Below are positions 46,077 to 54,773 of a stretch of DNA of 64,000 nt, piece by piece. Position 1 is the first letter of the stretch. Each line of letters begins with the position of its first letter. The stretch covers positions 10,707-74,706 of the forward strand of contig JAJZSY010000005.1 in the NCBI GenBank assembly GCA_021849425.1, given 5' to 3'. Source of the stretch: Pseudomonadota bacterium. Its GTDB lineage: Bacteria; Pseudomonadota; Alphaproteobacteria; Acetobacterales; Acetobacteraceae. A program made the translations under genes and the position numbers. Under the pieces are notes generated by a model. That model saw only the letters and a list, made by a program, of their open reading frames with translations, did no database searches and was not told the origin of the DNA.

Positions 46077-48077
46077 TCAGTCGTTGTCGTTGTCGTTGTC
46101 GTCGGCGAAGGCCATCAGCTCGGCGCCGTCCTCGACGAGGTCGCCCACGGCGCAATGGGTGGCGGCGATCACGCCGTCGCGCGGGGCGGTGATGCGGAAC
46201 TGCACCTTCATCGCCTCGACCACCGCGAGCAGGTCGCCCGCCTTGACCCTGTCGCCGGCGGCGACGGCCAGCTCGATCAGCTTGCCGGGCATGACGCTGC
46301 GCACCAGCGCGTCGGCGCCGGCGCCCTCGCCCATCGCCTCATGCGGGTCGACCGGGGTCAGCGCGTGGCGGAGCCCGCCGGCGAAGACGACGATCCGCCC
46401 GCCCTGCCAGGCGGCGCTCAGGCGCGTCGCCTCGCCCTCCAGCTCGACCAGCAGCGCCGCATCCGCGCCCGAATCGACGCGGACCGCGACTGCCCGGCCG
46501 CCGGTTTCGAGGCGGAAGCGGCCGTCATCCAGCGGGTGCAGGCGGAGGTGGTGGGTAGTGCCGTCCTCATCGAAGGTCACGTCCTGAAAGCGCGCGCCGT
46601 TCAGCCGCCAGGCCGTGCGGGTGGCCCAGGGCGACCATGGATCGGCCGGGTCGGGCATGGGCGGCGGCGCGGCGAGCCAGCGATGCGCCGCCGCCGCCAG
46701 CACGGCGAGCGGGGCGGTGGAGCGCGCCGGCAGCAGCGCCGCCTCGTGCCGGGCGATGAAGCCGGTATCGAGCGCGGCGGCGCGGAAATCGGGATGGGTG
46801 ACGATGCGGCGCAGCAGGTCGAGATTGGTCTGCACCCCGTCGATCTCGCAGGAGGCGAGCGCCCGCGCCATGTGCCGCAGCGCGCCGTCACGGTCCTCGT
46901 CCCAGGTGACGAGCTTGGCGATCATCGGGTCGTAATGCACCGATACCGCATCGCCCGCGCGCACGCCGGAGTCGACGCGGACGTTCGGGCTTTCCTCCGG
47001 CAGGCGCAGCCGCGCCAGCGTGCCGGTCGAGGGCGCGAAATCGCGCGCCGGGTCCTCGGCGTAGAGCCGCACCTCGACGGCATGGCCGCGCCGGCCGATC
47101 CGCTCCTGCGAGAGTGGCAGCGCCTCGCCGGCAGCGATGCGGAACTGCCATTCGACGAGGTCGATCCCGGTGATCATCTCCGTCACCGGGTGCTCGACCT
47201 GCAGGCGGGTGTTCATTTCCATGAAGTGGAACGCGCCATCCTCGGCGATGAACTCGACCGTGCCGGCGCCTTCATAGCCGATCGCCCGCGCGGCGTCGCA
47301 GGCGGCGCGCCCCATCGCCGCGCGCATCGCCTCGTCGATCAGCGGCGCCGGCGCTTCCTCGACGATTTTCTGGTGCCGGCGCTGGATCGAGCAGTCGCGC
47401 TCGTGCAGGGAGACGACGTTGCCGTTTCTGTCGGCGAAGATCTGGATTTCGATATGGCGGGGCCTGGCCAGGTATTTCTCGACCAGCACCCGGTCGTCGC
47501 CGAAGGCGGCGCGCGCCTCGCCGCGCGCACGGTCGAGCTCGGCGGCGAAATCGGCCGCCGCGCGCACCACGCGCATCCCCTTGCCGCCACCGCCGGCCGA
47601 GGCCTTGATCAGCACCGGATAGCCGATTTCCGCCGCCGCCCGCGCCAGCACCGCGGGGTCCTGGTCGGCGCCGTGATAGCCGGGGACCAGCGTCACGCCG
47701 GCCTGCTGCATCAGCGCCTTCGCCGCCGCTTTCGAGCCCATCGCGCGGATCGCTGCCGCCGGCGGGCCGACGAAGACGAGGCCCGCCGCGGCGCAGGCTT
47801 GCGCGAAATCGGCGTTCTCGCTGAGAAACCCGTAGCCCGGATGGATGGCCTCGGCGCCGGTGCGGCGCGCCGCATCGATGATCCGCTCGATCGCGAGATA
47901 GCTCTCCGCCGCCGCCGGAGGCCCGATCCTGATCGCGTGGTCGGCCAGGGCGACATGCGCGGCCCCGGCATCGGCATCCGAGAACACCGCCATGCTGCGC
48001 AGGCCCATCCGCCGCGCCGTGCGGATCACCCGGCAGGCGATCTCGCCGCGATTGGCGATCAGGACCGACCCGAACAC
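46077..48077 (-). CDS. liuD: Methylcrotonyl-CoA carboxylase biotin-containing subunit alpha
   Basis: A 666-aa biotin carboxylase. SVLIANRGEIACRVIRTARRMG, IHPGYGFLSENADFAQAC, IKASAGGGGKGMRVV, MNTRLQVEHPVTEMITGIDLVEWQ are the carboxylase motifs. The biotin domain ends the protein with EAMKVQF, where Lys624 takes biotin; the usual Met after Lys is Val. The protein ends in an Asp-Asn repeat coded by repeated GTCGTT triplets. It carboxylates the biotin used by the liuB product. The order liuB-liuC-liuD points to leucine degradation rather than propionate or acetate. Confidence 0.9.
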   Translation of the reverse strand: MFGSVLIANRGEIACRVIRTARRMGLRSMAVFSDADAGAAHVALADHAIRIGPPAAAESYLAIERIIDAARRTGAEAIHPGYGFLSENADFAQACAAAGLVFVGPPAAAIRAMGSKAAAKALMQQAGVTLVPGYHGADQDPAVLARAAAEIGYPVLIKASAGGGGKGMRVVRAAADFAAELDRARGEARAAFGDDRVLVEKYLARPRHIEIQIFADRNGNVVSLHERDCSIQRRHQKIVEEAPAPLIDEAMRAAMGRAACDAARAIGYEGAGTVEFIAEDGAFHFMEMNTRLQVEHPVTEMITGIDLVEWQFRIAAGEALPLSQERIGRRGHAVEVRLYAEDPARDFAPSTGTLARLRLPEESPNVRVDSGVRAGDAVSVHYDPMIAKLVTWDEDRDGALRHMARALASCEIDGVQTNLDLLRRIVTHPDFRAAALDTGFIARHEAALLPARSTAPLAVLAAAAHRWLAAPPPMPDPADPWSPWATRTAWRLNGARFQDVTFDEDGTTHHLRLHPLDDGRFRLETGGRAVAVRVDSGADAALLVELEGEATRLSAAWQGGRIVVFAGGLRHALTPVDPHEAMGEGAGADALVRSVMPGKLIELAVAAGDRVKAGDLLAVVEAMKVQFRITAPRDGVIAATHCAVGDLVEDGAELMAFADDNDNDND

Positions 48078-48080
48078 GGC

Positions 48081-48869
48081 TCAGCCCTCCCGCCAGGATG
48101 GCGCGCGTTTTTCGAGGAAGGCGGTCAGGCCTTCCCGCGCCTCGGCGCTGGCGCGGCGATCGGCGATGCGGCGCGCGGTCATCGCCACCAGATCGTCGTC
48201 GATCACGCGATGGGCGACATCGGCCACCAGCGCCTTCGCATCGGCCTGCGCCTCGGGCCCGCCCTGGGCGAGGGTCGCGATCATCGCATCCCGCGCCGCC
48301 GCCAGCCCGTCGCGCGGGGCCACGACATGCGCGAGGCCGATGCGCGCGGCCTCGGGCGCGGGGATCACCTCGGCCGTGCAAAAATAGCGCCGCGCCTGGT
48401 GCGGCCCGATCGCGGCGACGACATAGGGGCTGATCACCGCCGGGATCAGGCCGAGCCGGACCTCGGAGAAGCAGAACCGCGCATCCTCCGCGGCGATCAC
48501 GATGTCGCAGCAGGCCGCAAGCCCGGCGCCGCCGCCGAAGGCAGCGCCCTGCACCAGCCCGATGACCGGGCGCGGCAGGTCGTTCAGCGTTCGCATCAGC
48601 CGGCCCAGCCCCATCGCGTCCGCCCGGTTCTGTTCGGTGGTGTAGGCGGCGCTGCGGCGCATCCAGTTGAGATCGGCGCCGGCGGAAAAGCTCTTCCCCC
48701 GCCCCTCCAGCACCACGCGGCGGACGCGCGGATCCTCGCCCGCCCGCAGGCAGGCGGCGGTGAGTGCGGCGATCATCGCCTCGTCGAACGCGTTGTGCAG
48801 TTCGGGGCGGTTCATCGAAATCGTCGCGGTGCCGTCGGCGCCGACGGCAAGCTCAACCGGATCGCTCAT
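48081..48869 (-). CDS. liuC: Enoyl-CoA hydratase family, probable methylglutaconyl-CoA hydratase
   Basis: A 262-aa crotonase-fold enzyme. GKSFSAGADLNWM and VQGAAFGGGAGLAACCDIVIAAEDARFCFSEVRLGLIPAVISPYV hold the oxyanion hole and catalytic acidic residues. The position between the two carboxylase subunits supports methylglutaconyl-CoA hydratase. The start at 48869 is set by alignment; it follows liuB by 4 bp and precedes the alpha subunit gene by 3 bp. The gene for isovaleryl-CoA dehydrogenase is not in the window. Confidence 0.9.
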   Translation of the reverse strand: MSDPVELAVGADGTATISMNRPELHNAFDEAMIAALTAACLRAGEDPRVRRVVLEGRGKSFSAGADLNWMRRSAAYTTEQNRADAMGLGRLMRTLNDLPRPVIGLVQGAAFGGGAGLAACCDIVIAAEDARFCFSEVRLGLIPAVISPYVVAAIGPHQARRYFCTAEVIPAPEAARIGLAHVVAPRDGLAAARDAMIATLAQGGPEAQADAKALVADVAHRVIDDDLVAMTARRIADRRASAEAREGLTAFLEKRAPSWREG

Positions 48870-48873
48870 CGCA

Positions 48874-50481
48874 TCACATCCTGAAAAGGCCGAACCGGGT
48901 CGGCTCGATCGGCGCATTGAGCGCGGCCGAGAGACCGAGGGCGAGGGTCATGCGGGTGTCCGCCGGGTCGATCACGCCATCGTCCCACAGCCGGGCGCTG
49001 GCGTAGTAGGGATGGCCCTGTCGCTCGTATTGCGCCTCGATCGGCGCGCGGAACGCCTGCTCGTCCCCGGCCGACCACGCGCCGCCCCTGGCCTCGATAT
49101 TGTCGCGCCGGATTGTCGCCAGCACCGCGGCGGCCTGCGGCCCGCCCATCACCGAGATCCGCGCGTTCGGCCACATCCACAGGAAGCGCGGATCGTAGGC
49201 GCGGCCGCACATGCCGTAATTGCCGGCGCCGAAGGAGCCGCCGATGATCACGGTGAATTTCGGCACGTTGGCGGTGGCGACGGCGGTGACGAGCTTGGCG
49301 CCGTCGCGGGCGATGCCGCCGGATTCGTATTTCCGCCCGACCATGAAGCCGGTGATGTTCTGCAGGAACACCAGCGGAATCCCCCGCTGGGCGCAGAGTT
49401 CGATGAAATGCGCGCCCTTGAGCGCCGATTCGGAGAACAGCACGCCGTTATTCGCGACGATGCCGACCGGATAGCCCCAGATGCGGGCGAAGGCGGTGAC
49501 CAGCGTCGTGCCGTAGCGCGCCTTGAACTCGTCGAATTCGCCGGCATCGACGACGAGACGGATCACCTCGCGCACGTCGTAGGGCGTGCGGGGATCGGCC
49601 GGGATTGCGCCGTAGATCGCATCCGGCGCGCCCGGCGGCGGGCGCGGCGGGCGCAGGTCCATCTGCGCCGGTTTGCGGGTGTTGAGCCCGGCGACGATCC
49701 GCCGGGCGATGCCGAGGGCGTGCGCGTCCGACTCGGCGAAATGATCGGCCACGCCGGAGATGCGGGTATGGACATCGGCGCCGCCCAGCGCCTCGGCGGT
49801 GACGATCTCGCCGGTCGCCGCCTTCACCAGCGGCGGGCCGCCGAGAAAGATCGTGCCCTGCCCGCGGACGATGATGCTTTCATCGGCCATCGCCGGCACA
49901 TAGGCGCCGCCGGCGGTGCAGGAGCCCATCACCACCGCGATCTGCGCGATGCCCGCCGCCGACATCTGCGCCTGGTTGTAGAAGATGCGGCCGAAATGCT
50001 CGCGGTCGGGGAAGACCTCGTCCTGGTTCGGCAGATTGGCGCCGCCGGAATCGACGAGATAGAGGCAGGGCAGCCGGTTCTGCATCGCGATCGCCTGGGC
50101 GCGCAGGTGCTTCCTGACGGTGATCGGGTAGTAGGTGCCGCCCTTCACCGTCGCGTCGTTGGCGACGATGACGCAGTCCCGCCCCGAGACCCGGCCGATC
50201 CCGGTGATGATGCCGCCGGCCGGCACATGATCGTCATAGAGGCCGTGGCCGGCGAGCTGGGAGAATTCGAGGAAGGGCGAGGCCGGGTCGATCAGGGTGC
50301 GGATGCGCTCGCGCGGCAGCAGCTTGCCCCGCGCGAGGTGCCGCTCGCGCGCCGCGGCACCGCCGCCTTCGCGGATGGCCTCCACCCGGTCGCGCAGATC
50401 CTCGACCAGCCGGCGCATCGCCTCATGATTCGCCCGGAACGCGGCGCTGCGCGGATCGAGGGACGAGCGGAACGCCGTCAT
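48874..50481 (-). CDS. liuB: Methylcrotonyl-CoA carboxylase carboxyltransferase subunit beta
   Basis: A 535-aa carboxyltransferase. [79 protein letters not shown] and [22 protein letters not shown] are strong MCC-beta blocks (biotin-CoA transfer). The C-terminal AxxA-type region is also complete. It overlaps the upstream glycosyltransferase gene by 59 bp. A 7-codon leader frame with a strong ribosome-binding site ends on its start codon. Confidence 0.94.
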   Translation of the reverse strand: MTAFRSSLDPRSAAFRANHEAMRRLVEDLRDRVEAIREGGGAAARERHLARGKLLPRERIRTLIDPASPFLEFSQLAGHGLYDDHVPAGGIITGIGRVSGRDCVIVANDATVKGGTYYPITVRKHLRAQAIAMQNRLPCLYLVDSGGANLPNQDEVFPDREHFGRIFYNQAQMSAAGIAQIAVVMGSCTAGGAYVPAMADESIIVRGQGTIFLGGPPLVKAATGEIVTAEALGGADVHTRISGVADHFAESDAHALGIARRIVAGLNTRKPAQMDLRPPRPPPGAPDAIYGAIPADPRTPYDVREVIRLVVDAGEFDEFKARYGTTLVTAFARIWGYPVGIVANNGVLFSESALKGAHFIELCAQRGIPLVFLQNITGFMVGRKYESGGIARDGAKLVTAVATANVPKFTVIIGGSFGAGNYGMCGRAYDPRFLWMWPNARISVMGGPQAAAVLATIRRDNIEARGGAWSAGDEQAFRAPIEAQYERQGHPYYASARLWDDGVIDPADTRMTLALGLSAALNAPIEPTRFGLFRM

Positions 50482-51298
50482 GCGACAGCCGGCCTGAACA
50501 TTGCGCCTCCATCCCGTTGATTATGCTCCTGTCTATCGCGCAACTGCCGGGCGGCGGCAAGGCGGGGCGGCGAAACTCCGCCGCCAGCGCGAGCAGGACG
50601 GGTGGTCCGTCGATGAGATACCGCCGTGCGAGGCGCGACGGCTCGCGCATCAGCCGCCACGCCCATTCCAGCCCCGCCGCCCGCAGCGGCGCGGGCGCGC
50701 GGCGCAGCGCCCCGGAGAGAAACAGCGGGGCCGCGCCGACGCACAGCCCGATGCCCACGGCGCGGCCGCGCCGCCGCACGGCCCGCGCCAGACTCTCCTG
50801 CCGCGGGGAGCCCACGGCGAGGATCGTGCAATCCGCCCGCGCATGCTCGATGAAGGCCACCGCCGCGCCGAAGGCGGCTGCGTCATGCTCGAAGCCGCGG
50901 ACGGGTTCGAGATGGGTGAAATCGATGCCCGGATAGTGCGCCGCGAACGCGCCCATCGCCGCCGCGTCGAGCCCGATCACCGCGACCCGCGCTGCGCGCG
51001 CCGCGAGCGCCGGCATCGCCGCCGCCAGCAGATCCGCCCCCGTCACCACCGGCGGCGGGATCACGCCGCACAAGCGGGCGAGGCCGGCGACGACCCGCGA
51101 ATCCAGCAGGCAGAGCGCGGCCTCGTCATAGGCGGCGCGCAAAGCCGGCTGGCGCCGCAGCCGGCCGAGATGATCGGTGTTCGGGGTGACGACATAGCCG
51201 AAGGGGTGCCGGCGGTCCCAGCGCAGCACGCGGTCGAGCGCGGCGCGCGGGACGGCGGCGTCGAAGCGCAGGCCGAACGGGGCGAAGGGGGTGCTCAT
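50423..51298 (-). CDS. WecG/TagA/CpsF family glycosyltransferase
   Basis: A 291-aa GT26-type enzyme that adds a sugar to a lipid-linked intermediate in exopolysaccharide or teichoic-like synthesis. [101 protein letters not shown] are the family's blocks. The last 40 residues extend past the usual end and run over the liuB start. It overlaps the upstream barrel gene by 4 bp. Confidence 0.87.
   Translation of the reverse strand: MSTPFAPFGLRFDAAVPRAALDRVLRWDRRHPFGYVVTPNTDHLGRLRRQPALRAAYDEAALCLLDSRVVAGLARLCGVIPPPVVTGADLLAAAMPALAARAARVAVIGLDAAAMGAFAAHYPGIDFTHLEPVRGFEHDAAAFGAAVAFIEHARADCTILAVGSPRQESLARAVRRRGRAVGIGLCVGAAPLFLSGALRRAPAPLRAAGLEWAWRLMREPSRLARRYLIDGPPVLLALAAEFRRPALPPPGSCAIDRSIINGMEAQCSGRLSHDGVPLVPRSAQRRVPGES
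50478..50501 (-). CDS. Seven-codon upstream ORF coupled to liuB
   Basis: On the minus strand GGAGG (50506-50510) is followed after 4 bases by ATG, six codons and TGA, giving Met-Phe-Arg-Pro-Ala-Val-Ala. The TGA shares its first two bases with the liuB ATG (ATGA). liuB has no other good ribosome-binding site, so reinitiation from this frame may drive its translation. Confidence 0.4.
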   Translation of the reverse strand: MFRPAVA

Positions 51299-52542
51299 GG
51301 CGTCCAGACCAGGGAGAGCAGCAGCCGCATTTGCCGCGGCGCGGCGCCGGGGAGGTTGTGACGCAGGCCGAGGCGAAGCGAGGGACGCAGCGAGAGGGCG
51401 CGCGACAGCCGCAAGCGGGCGCCGGCGGCGAGGTCGATCTCGGATGCGGCGCGGCCGGCGATCCGCCCCTGCCGCGCGGCGACGTCGAGCGTGAGCAGCA
51501 GGGAGCGCGCATAGGACCAGCCAAGGCCGAGCCGCCCGGTGGTCAGGATGGCGCCGGGATCGCCGAAGCCCGCATCCTGGCCGGGGCGGCGCGAGAGATC
51601 GAGATCGACGGCGATCAGCTCGTCCGGCGACCATTCCACCGCGATATCGCCGATCGCATCGATGCCGGAGGCCGGCCCGCCGGCTGCATATCGCGTCCGC
51701 TCGGCGCCGGCGATGACGCGCAGGCGCCAGATCGCCCGCGGATCGGTCACGACCCCGGCCAGCGCATCGAGGCTCGAACTGTCGGCGATGATGCCGCCGG
51801 GCGCGGCGCCGGGATAGCGCACGGCGCCGGCGCGCAGCAGCAGCAGCGCGCGGAGCGGCGCGGGGCCTGCGGTTTCCAGCCGCAGCGCCGCGCGCAGCGC
51901 CCGGCGGCGGCGGAACCCGATGGCGGCGGCGCCGCTCACGCGCTCGCCATCGACCGCGAGGCTTCCAGTGGCGTCGAGCGCGCCGAGGCCGAGCCTGAGC
52001 CCAGCCCGGGCGGACTCGGTGGTGACATCGAGCGGCGCGGCGCCGCCGGCGGCGGCGAGGCCGAGCGCCGTCGCCGCCGCATCGACATGGGCGATGCCGA
52101 GGGTCAGCCGGTCGGGGCCAAGGGGCAGCGCGAGGCCGAGCGCCGCCGTCAGCCGGTTGGCGTTGGCGGCGGGGTCGCTCGCGTCGCGATCGAGGGTGAC
52201 GGCGGCGACGCCGGCGAGCCCCAGCGCCTGGTCGAGCAGCCGGACCTCTGGCCGCAGACTGGCGGTCATGGTCGCGGGCGCGGCGGCGGCGGGGGCGGTA
52301 TCCAGCCCGGCCGAGGCGGCGAGGCGCGGGAAGATTTCAAGGCCCGCCGCCGCGACGGGAGCCAGCGGCACCGGCAGGTCGCCCCGGTAGAGCCGGGACC
52401 GGGCGGACACGCCCGGCGCGGTGCCGAAGCCCGGCACCGCGATCGGCAGCAGGCTGCCGAGCCCGCCCGCGCGCGCCGCCGGCGGGGGCAGGCCGGCGAG
52501 CAGCAGCGCGGCCGCGAGGCAGGGAAGATGCCGGTATCGCAT
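51295..52542 (-). CDS. Outer-membrane beta-barrel protein, exopolysaccharide-associated
   Basis: A 415-aa secreted protein. The signal peptide (MRYRHLPCLAAALLLAG, cleavage near ARA-GG) is clear. The rest is Ala/Leu-rich with alternating strands (LTLGIAHVDAAATALGLA, LLLTLDVAARQGRI) and a terminal SLVWTP, as in BBP2-like outer-membrane barrels of gum/EPS clusters. Its start is 6 codons inside the open frame. It is co-oriented and overlaps the WecG-type gene by 4 bp. The exact role (export channel or anchor) is not shown. Confidence 0.7.
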   Translation of the reverse strand: MRYRHLPCLAAALLLAGLPPPAARAGGLGSLLPIAVPGFGTAPGVSARSRLYRGDLPVPLAPVAAAGLEIFPRLAASAGLDTAPAAAAPATMTASLRPEVRLLDQALGLAGVAAVTLDRDASDPAANANRLTAALGLALPLGPDRLTLGIAHVDAAATALGLAAAGGAAPLDVTTESARAGLRLGLGALDATGSLAVDGERVSGAAAIGFRRRRALRAALRLETAGPAPLRALLLLRAGAVRYPGAAPGGIIADSSSLDALAGVVTDPRAIWRLRVIAGAERTRYAAGGPASGIDAIGDIAVEWSPDELIAVDLDLSRRPGQDAGFGDPGAILTTGRLGLGWSYARSLLLTLDVAARQGRIAGRAASEIDLAAGARLRLSRALSLRPSLRLGLRHNLPGAAPRQMRLLLSLVWTP

Positions 52543-52619
52543 CAATTGAATTGCAATCACTGGTCAATTTGGTGCAGATATACACAACTTTTAATTGAAT
52601 GTCGTGGAAAAACCAAGCC
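52543..52619. promoter_or_regulatory. AT-rich divergent promoter of exopolysaccharide genes
   Basis: The gap between the divergent barrel and GT2 genes is AT-rich. TTTAATTGAA at 52590-52599 is identical to a decamer upstream of the porin gene, and CAATTGAATTG stands near its left end. It could bind one regulator for both directions. Confidence 0.4.
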
Positions 52620-53552
52620 ATGCGCCACGCCGCCGACGGACCTGCCCGGCTCAGCATCGCGATTTGCAGCCATAATCGCGGCCGCCAGACGGAACGCTGC
52701 CTCGCCGCGCTCGCCCCACTGCCGGAGGGGGTGGAGACGATCGTGATCGATTCCGGCTCGGCGCCGGAGCAGGCCGAGACGATCCGCGCCGCCGCGGCGC
52801 GGCACGGGGCGCGGCACCTGCGGCTGCCCACACCCGGGCTGAGCGAGGCGCGCAACGCCGCTCTCGCCACCGCGCGCGGAGGCTGGATCGCCTATCTCGA
52901 CGACGATGCGACGCCCTGGCCGGACTGGTGCGCGGTGTTGCTGCGCACGATCGCCGCCGATCCCGATCTCGCGGCGACCGGCGGGCTGATCCTGCCGCAA
53001 TGGCAGGCGCAGCTGCCGGGCTGGTGGCCGCCGGCGCTGCGCGCCGTGCTGACCATCATCGACCCGCCCTGCCCCGAGGATGCGGGCGCCGCCGGGCTCG
53101 ACCCCTATGGCGCCAACATCGCCTTCCGGCGCGACGTTCTCACCCGTCTCGGCGGGTTTCCCACCTGCCTCGGCCGGCGCGGGCGGCTGATGATCTCGAA
53201 CGAGGAGACCTATGTTCTGCGCCGGCTGCGCCAGGGCGGGCTGAGGGTGCGCTTCACCCCTGACCTGGTCGTGTATCACGAGATCGACCGCGCGCGGCTC
53301 AACCCGGTCTGGCTGGTCGGCCGGCAATACTGGTCGGGCGTGTCCGAGGCGGTGATGCTGGGCGCGCTGGGCGAGAAGCGGCTGGGCCGGGCGCTGCGCT
53401 TCCTGCTGCACGCGCTGCTGCTCGCCCCGCTCGGGCTGTGGCCGGCGGCGAGCACCGCGCAGATCGGCCTGCGGTGCAAGGCGGCCTATGCCAGAGGCTT
53501 CCTGCGGGGCGCGCTGGGCGAGGGCAGCGGCGCCGATACCGCGCTGCCGTGA
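52620..53552 (+). CDS. Family 2 glycosyltransferase
   Basis: A 310-aa GT-A enzyme. LSIAICSHNRGRQTERCLAAL is the nucleotide-binding start, and IAYLDDDATPWPDW holds the DXD-type metal motif. YGANIAFRRDVLTRLGGF is a typical acceptor-side block. A C-terminal hydrophobic stretch (FLLHALLLAPLGLWPAA) suggests membrane contact. A GGAAAAA site precedes 52620; an ATG at 52599 has no such site. It overlaps the next gene by GTGA. Confidence 0.9.
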   Translation: MRHAADGPARLSIAICSHNRGRQTERCLAALAPLPEGVETIVIDSGSAPEQAETIRAAAARHGARHLRLPTPGLSEARNAALATARGGWIAYLDDDATPWPDWCAVLLRTIAADPDLAATGGLILPQWQAQLPGWWPPALRAVLTIIDPPCPEDAGAAGLDPYGANIAFRRDVLTRLGGFPTCLGRRGRLMISNEETYVLRRLRQGGLRVRFTPDLVVYHEIDRARLNPVWLVGRQYWSGVSEAVMLGALGEKRLGRALRFLLHALLLAPLGLWPAASTAQIGLRCKAAYARGFLRGALGEGSGADTALP

Positions 53553-54544
53553 GCCGGCGGGCGGATATCGACCGGGCCAAGGGGCTGGCGATCGTTCTGG
53601 TCGTTTTCGGCCACATCGTGGCGCGGCAGGACCCGTCGCACGTGGTGTGGTACCCGGCGCTGCGGCGCGCGGTCTATGGCTTTCACATGCCGTTCTTTTT
53701 TTATCTGAGCGGGCTGGTGGCCTGGCTGGCCGGGCACGCGACGGCGCCGCCGGCGCGCTGGCCGGCGCTGCTGCGCGCGCGGGTGCTGCGCTTGCTGGTC
53801 CCCTTCGGCGTGATGGCGTTCGTGATCACCGCGGGAAAACTCGCCGCCGCGCGCGTCATCCATGTCGACAACATGCCGGGCGGGCTGATCGCCGGGCTTG
53901 CCGACGCGGTGTGGCGGCCGCTGGACAGCCCGGCCTATTCGCTCTGGTATCTGGCGACGCTGTTCCTGCTCAGCGTGGCGACGCCGCCGCTGTTCGCCGC
54001 CTGCGGCCGCCGGCTGTGGCCGGTGATCGGGGTGTTCGCGGCGTTCCAGCTGATCCCCCTGCCCTGGCATCTCTACCTGGCCGAGGCCGGGCGCTATGCG
54101 ATTTTTTTCGGCGCGGGCCTTGCCGCCGGGGCGCTGGGCGGGGGCTGGACGGAATGGATCGACCGCTGGCGGTGGTTGCTGCTCGCGGTGTTCGCCGCCG
54201 GCTGCGCGGCCATCGCGGCCGATGGCGGCGTGGCGCCGTTCAACCTGCGGCTGCTCGCGCTCGGGCTTGCGTCCATCCCGGCGCTTCATGCGCTGGTAAG
54301 GAGTCCATGCCTATCATCCGCCCGTATTGTCGAAACGCTCGGGCGGAATTCCCTGATGATCTATCTGTTCAACACCATTTTCATCGGCCTCGCGAAGGGC
54401 CTTCTGCTGCTGGTGACGGGCTGGAACGGCGCGCGGTTCCTGCCGGTCGCGGCGGTGCTGATGAGCGCGGGGCTGATCGGCCCGATCCTGCTCAAGCGCA
54501 AGGTTCTGCGCGCCATACCCGCGCTCGACCGGATGACCGAGTGA
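53549..54544 (+). CDS. Acyltransferase family 3 membrane protein
   Basis: A 331-aa integral membrane acyltransferase with about ten hydrophobic segments. RRADIDRAKGLAIVLVVFGHI is the usual first helix with the catalytic His, and YGFHMPFFFYLSGLVAW the second. It would add acetyl or similar groups to a polysaccharide. The GTG start overlaps the GT2 stop. LGRNSLMIYLFNTIFIGLAKGLLLL is the late conserved helix. Confidence 0.9.
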   Translation: MSRRADIDRAKGLAIVLVVFGHIVARQDPSHVVWYPALRRAVYGFHMPFFFYLSGLVAWLAGHATAPPARWPALLRARVLRLLVPFGVMAFVITAGKLAAARVIHVDNMPGGLIAGLADAVWRPLDSPAYSLWYLATLFLLSVATPPLFAACGRRLWPVIGVFAAFQLIPLPWHLYLAEAGRYAIFFGAGLAAGALGGGWTEWIDRWRWLLLAVFAAGCAAIAADGGVAPFNLRLLALGLASIPALHALVRSPCLSSARIVETLGRNSLMIYLFNTIFIGLAKGLLLLVTGWNGARFLPVAAVLMSAGLIGPILLKRKVLRAIPALDRMTE

Positions 54545-54551
54545 TGCGGCC

Positions 54552-54773
54552 ATGGCCGCGCAGGACTATTCGGCCCCGCTCGGGCGGTTTCTCGACGCCC
54601 TGCCGCACGAGCTCGCGGCGAGTTTTTCCGACGCCCAGCTCCGCGCGATCGAGCTGCATTTCGGGATGCGCCATCGGCTGACCCACATGATCGACTGGCG
54701 GCGCCGGCTCGGCTTCGGGCGGCTCAAACTCTACGTCGTGCTGCTGGTCGGGCGGGACCGGCACCCGGCCTGA
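54552..54773 (+). CDS. Small hypothetical protein of the exopolysaccharide cluster
   Basis: A 73-aa protein. LDALPHELAASFSDAQLRAIELHFGMRHR is a predicted helical pair, then LTHMIDWRRRLGFGRLKLYVVLLVGRDR, an ending that I recall from small proteins beside polysaccharide genes. It starts 7 bp after the acyltransferase. Its 3' end overlaps the end of the convergent membrane-protein gene by 43 bp. The function is unknown. Confidence 0.6.
   Translation: MAAQDYSAPLGRFLDALPHELAASFSDAQLRAIELHFGMRHRLTHMIDWRRRLGFGRLKLYVVLLVGRDRHPA

Noticed and set aside
46079-46105. GTCGTT triplet repeat as a non-coding microsatellite
   Set aside because: It is the 3' end of the carboxylase alpha gene and codes the Asp-Asn tail.
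45846-48884. A 1012-codon plus-strand frame opposite the carboxylase alpha subunit and hydratase genes
   Set aside because: It is antisense to well-conserved enzymes and has no motif or ribosome-binding site.
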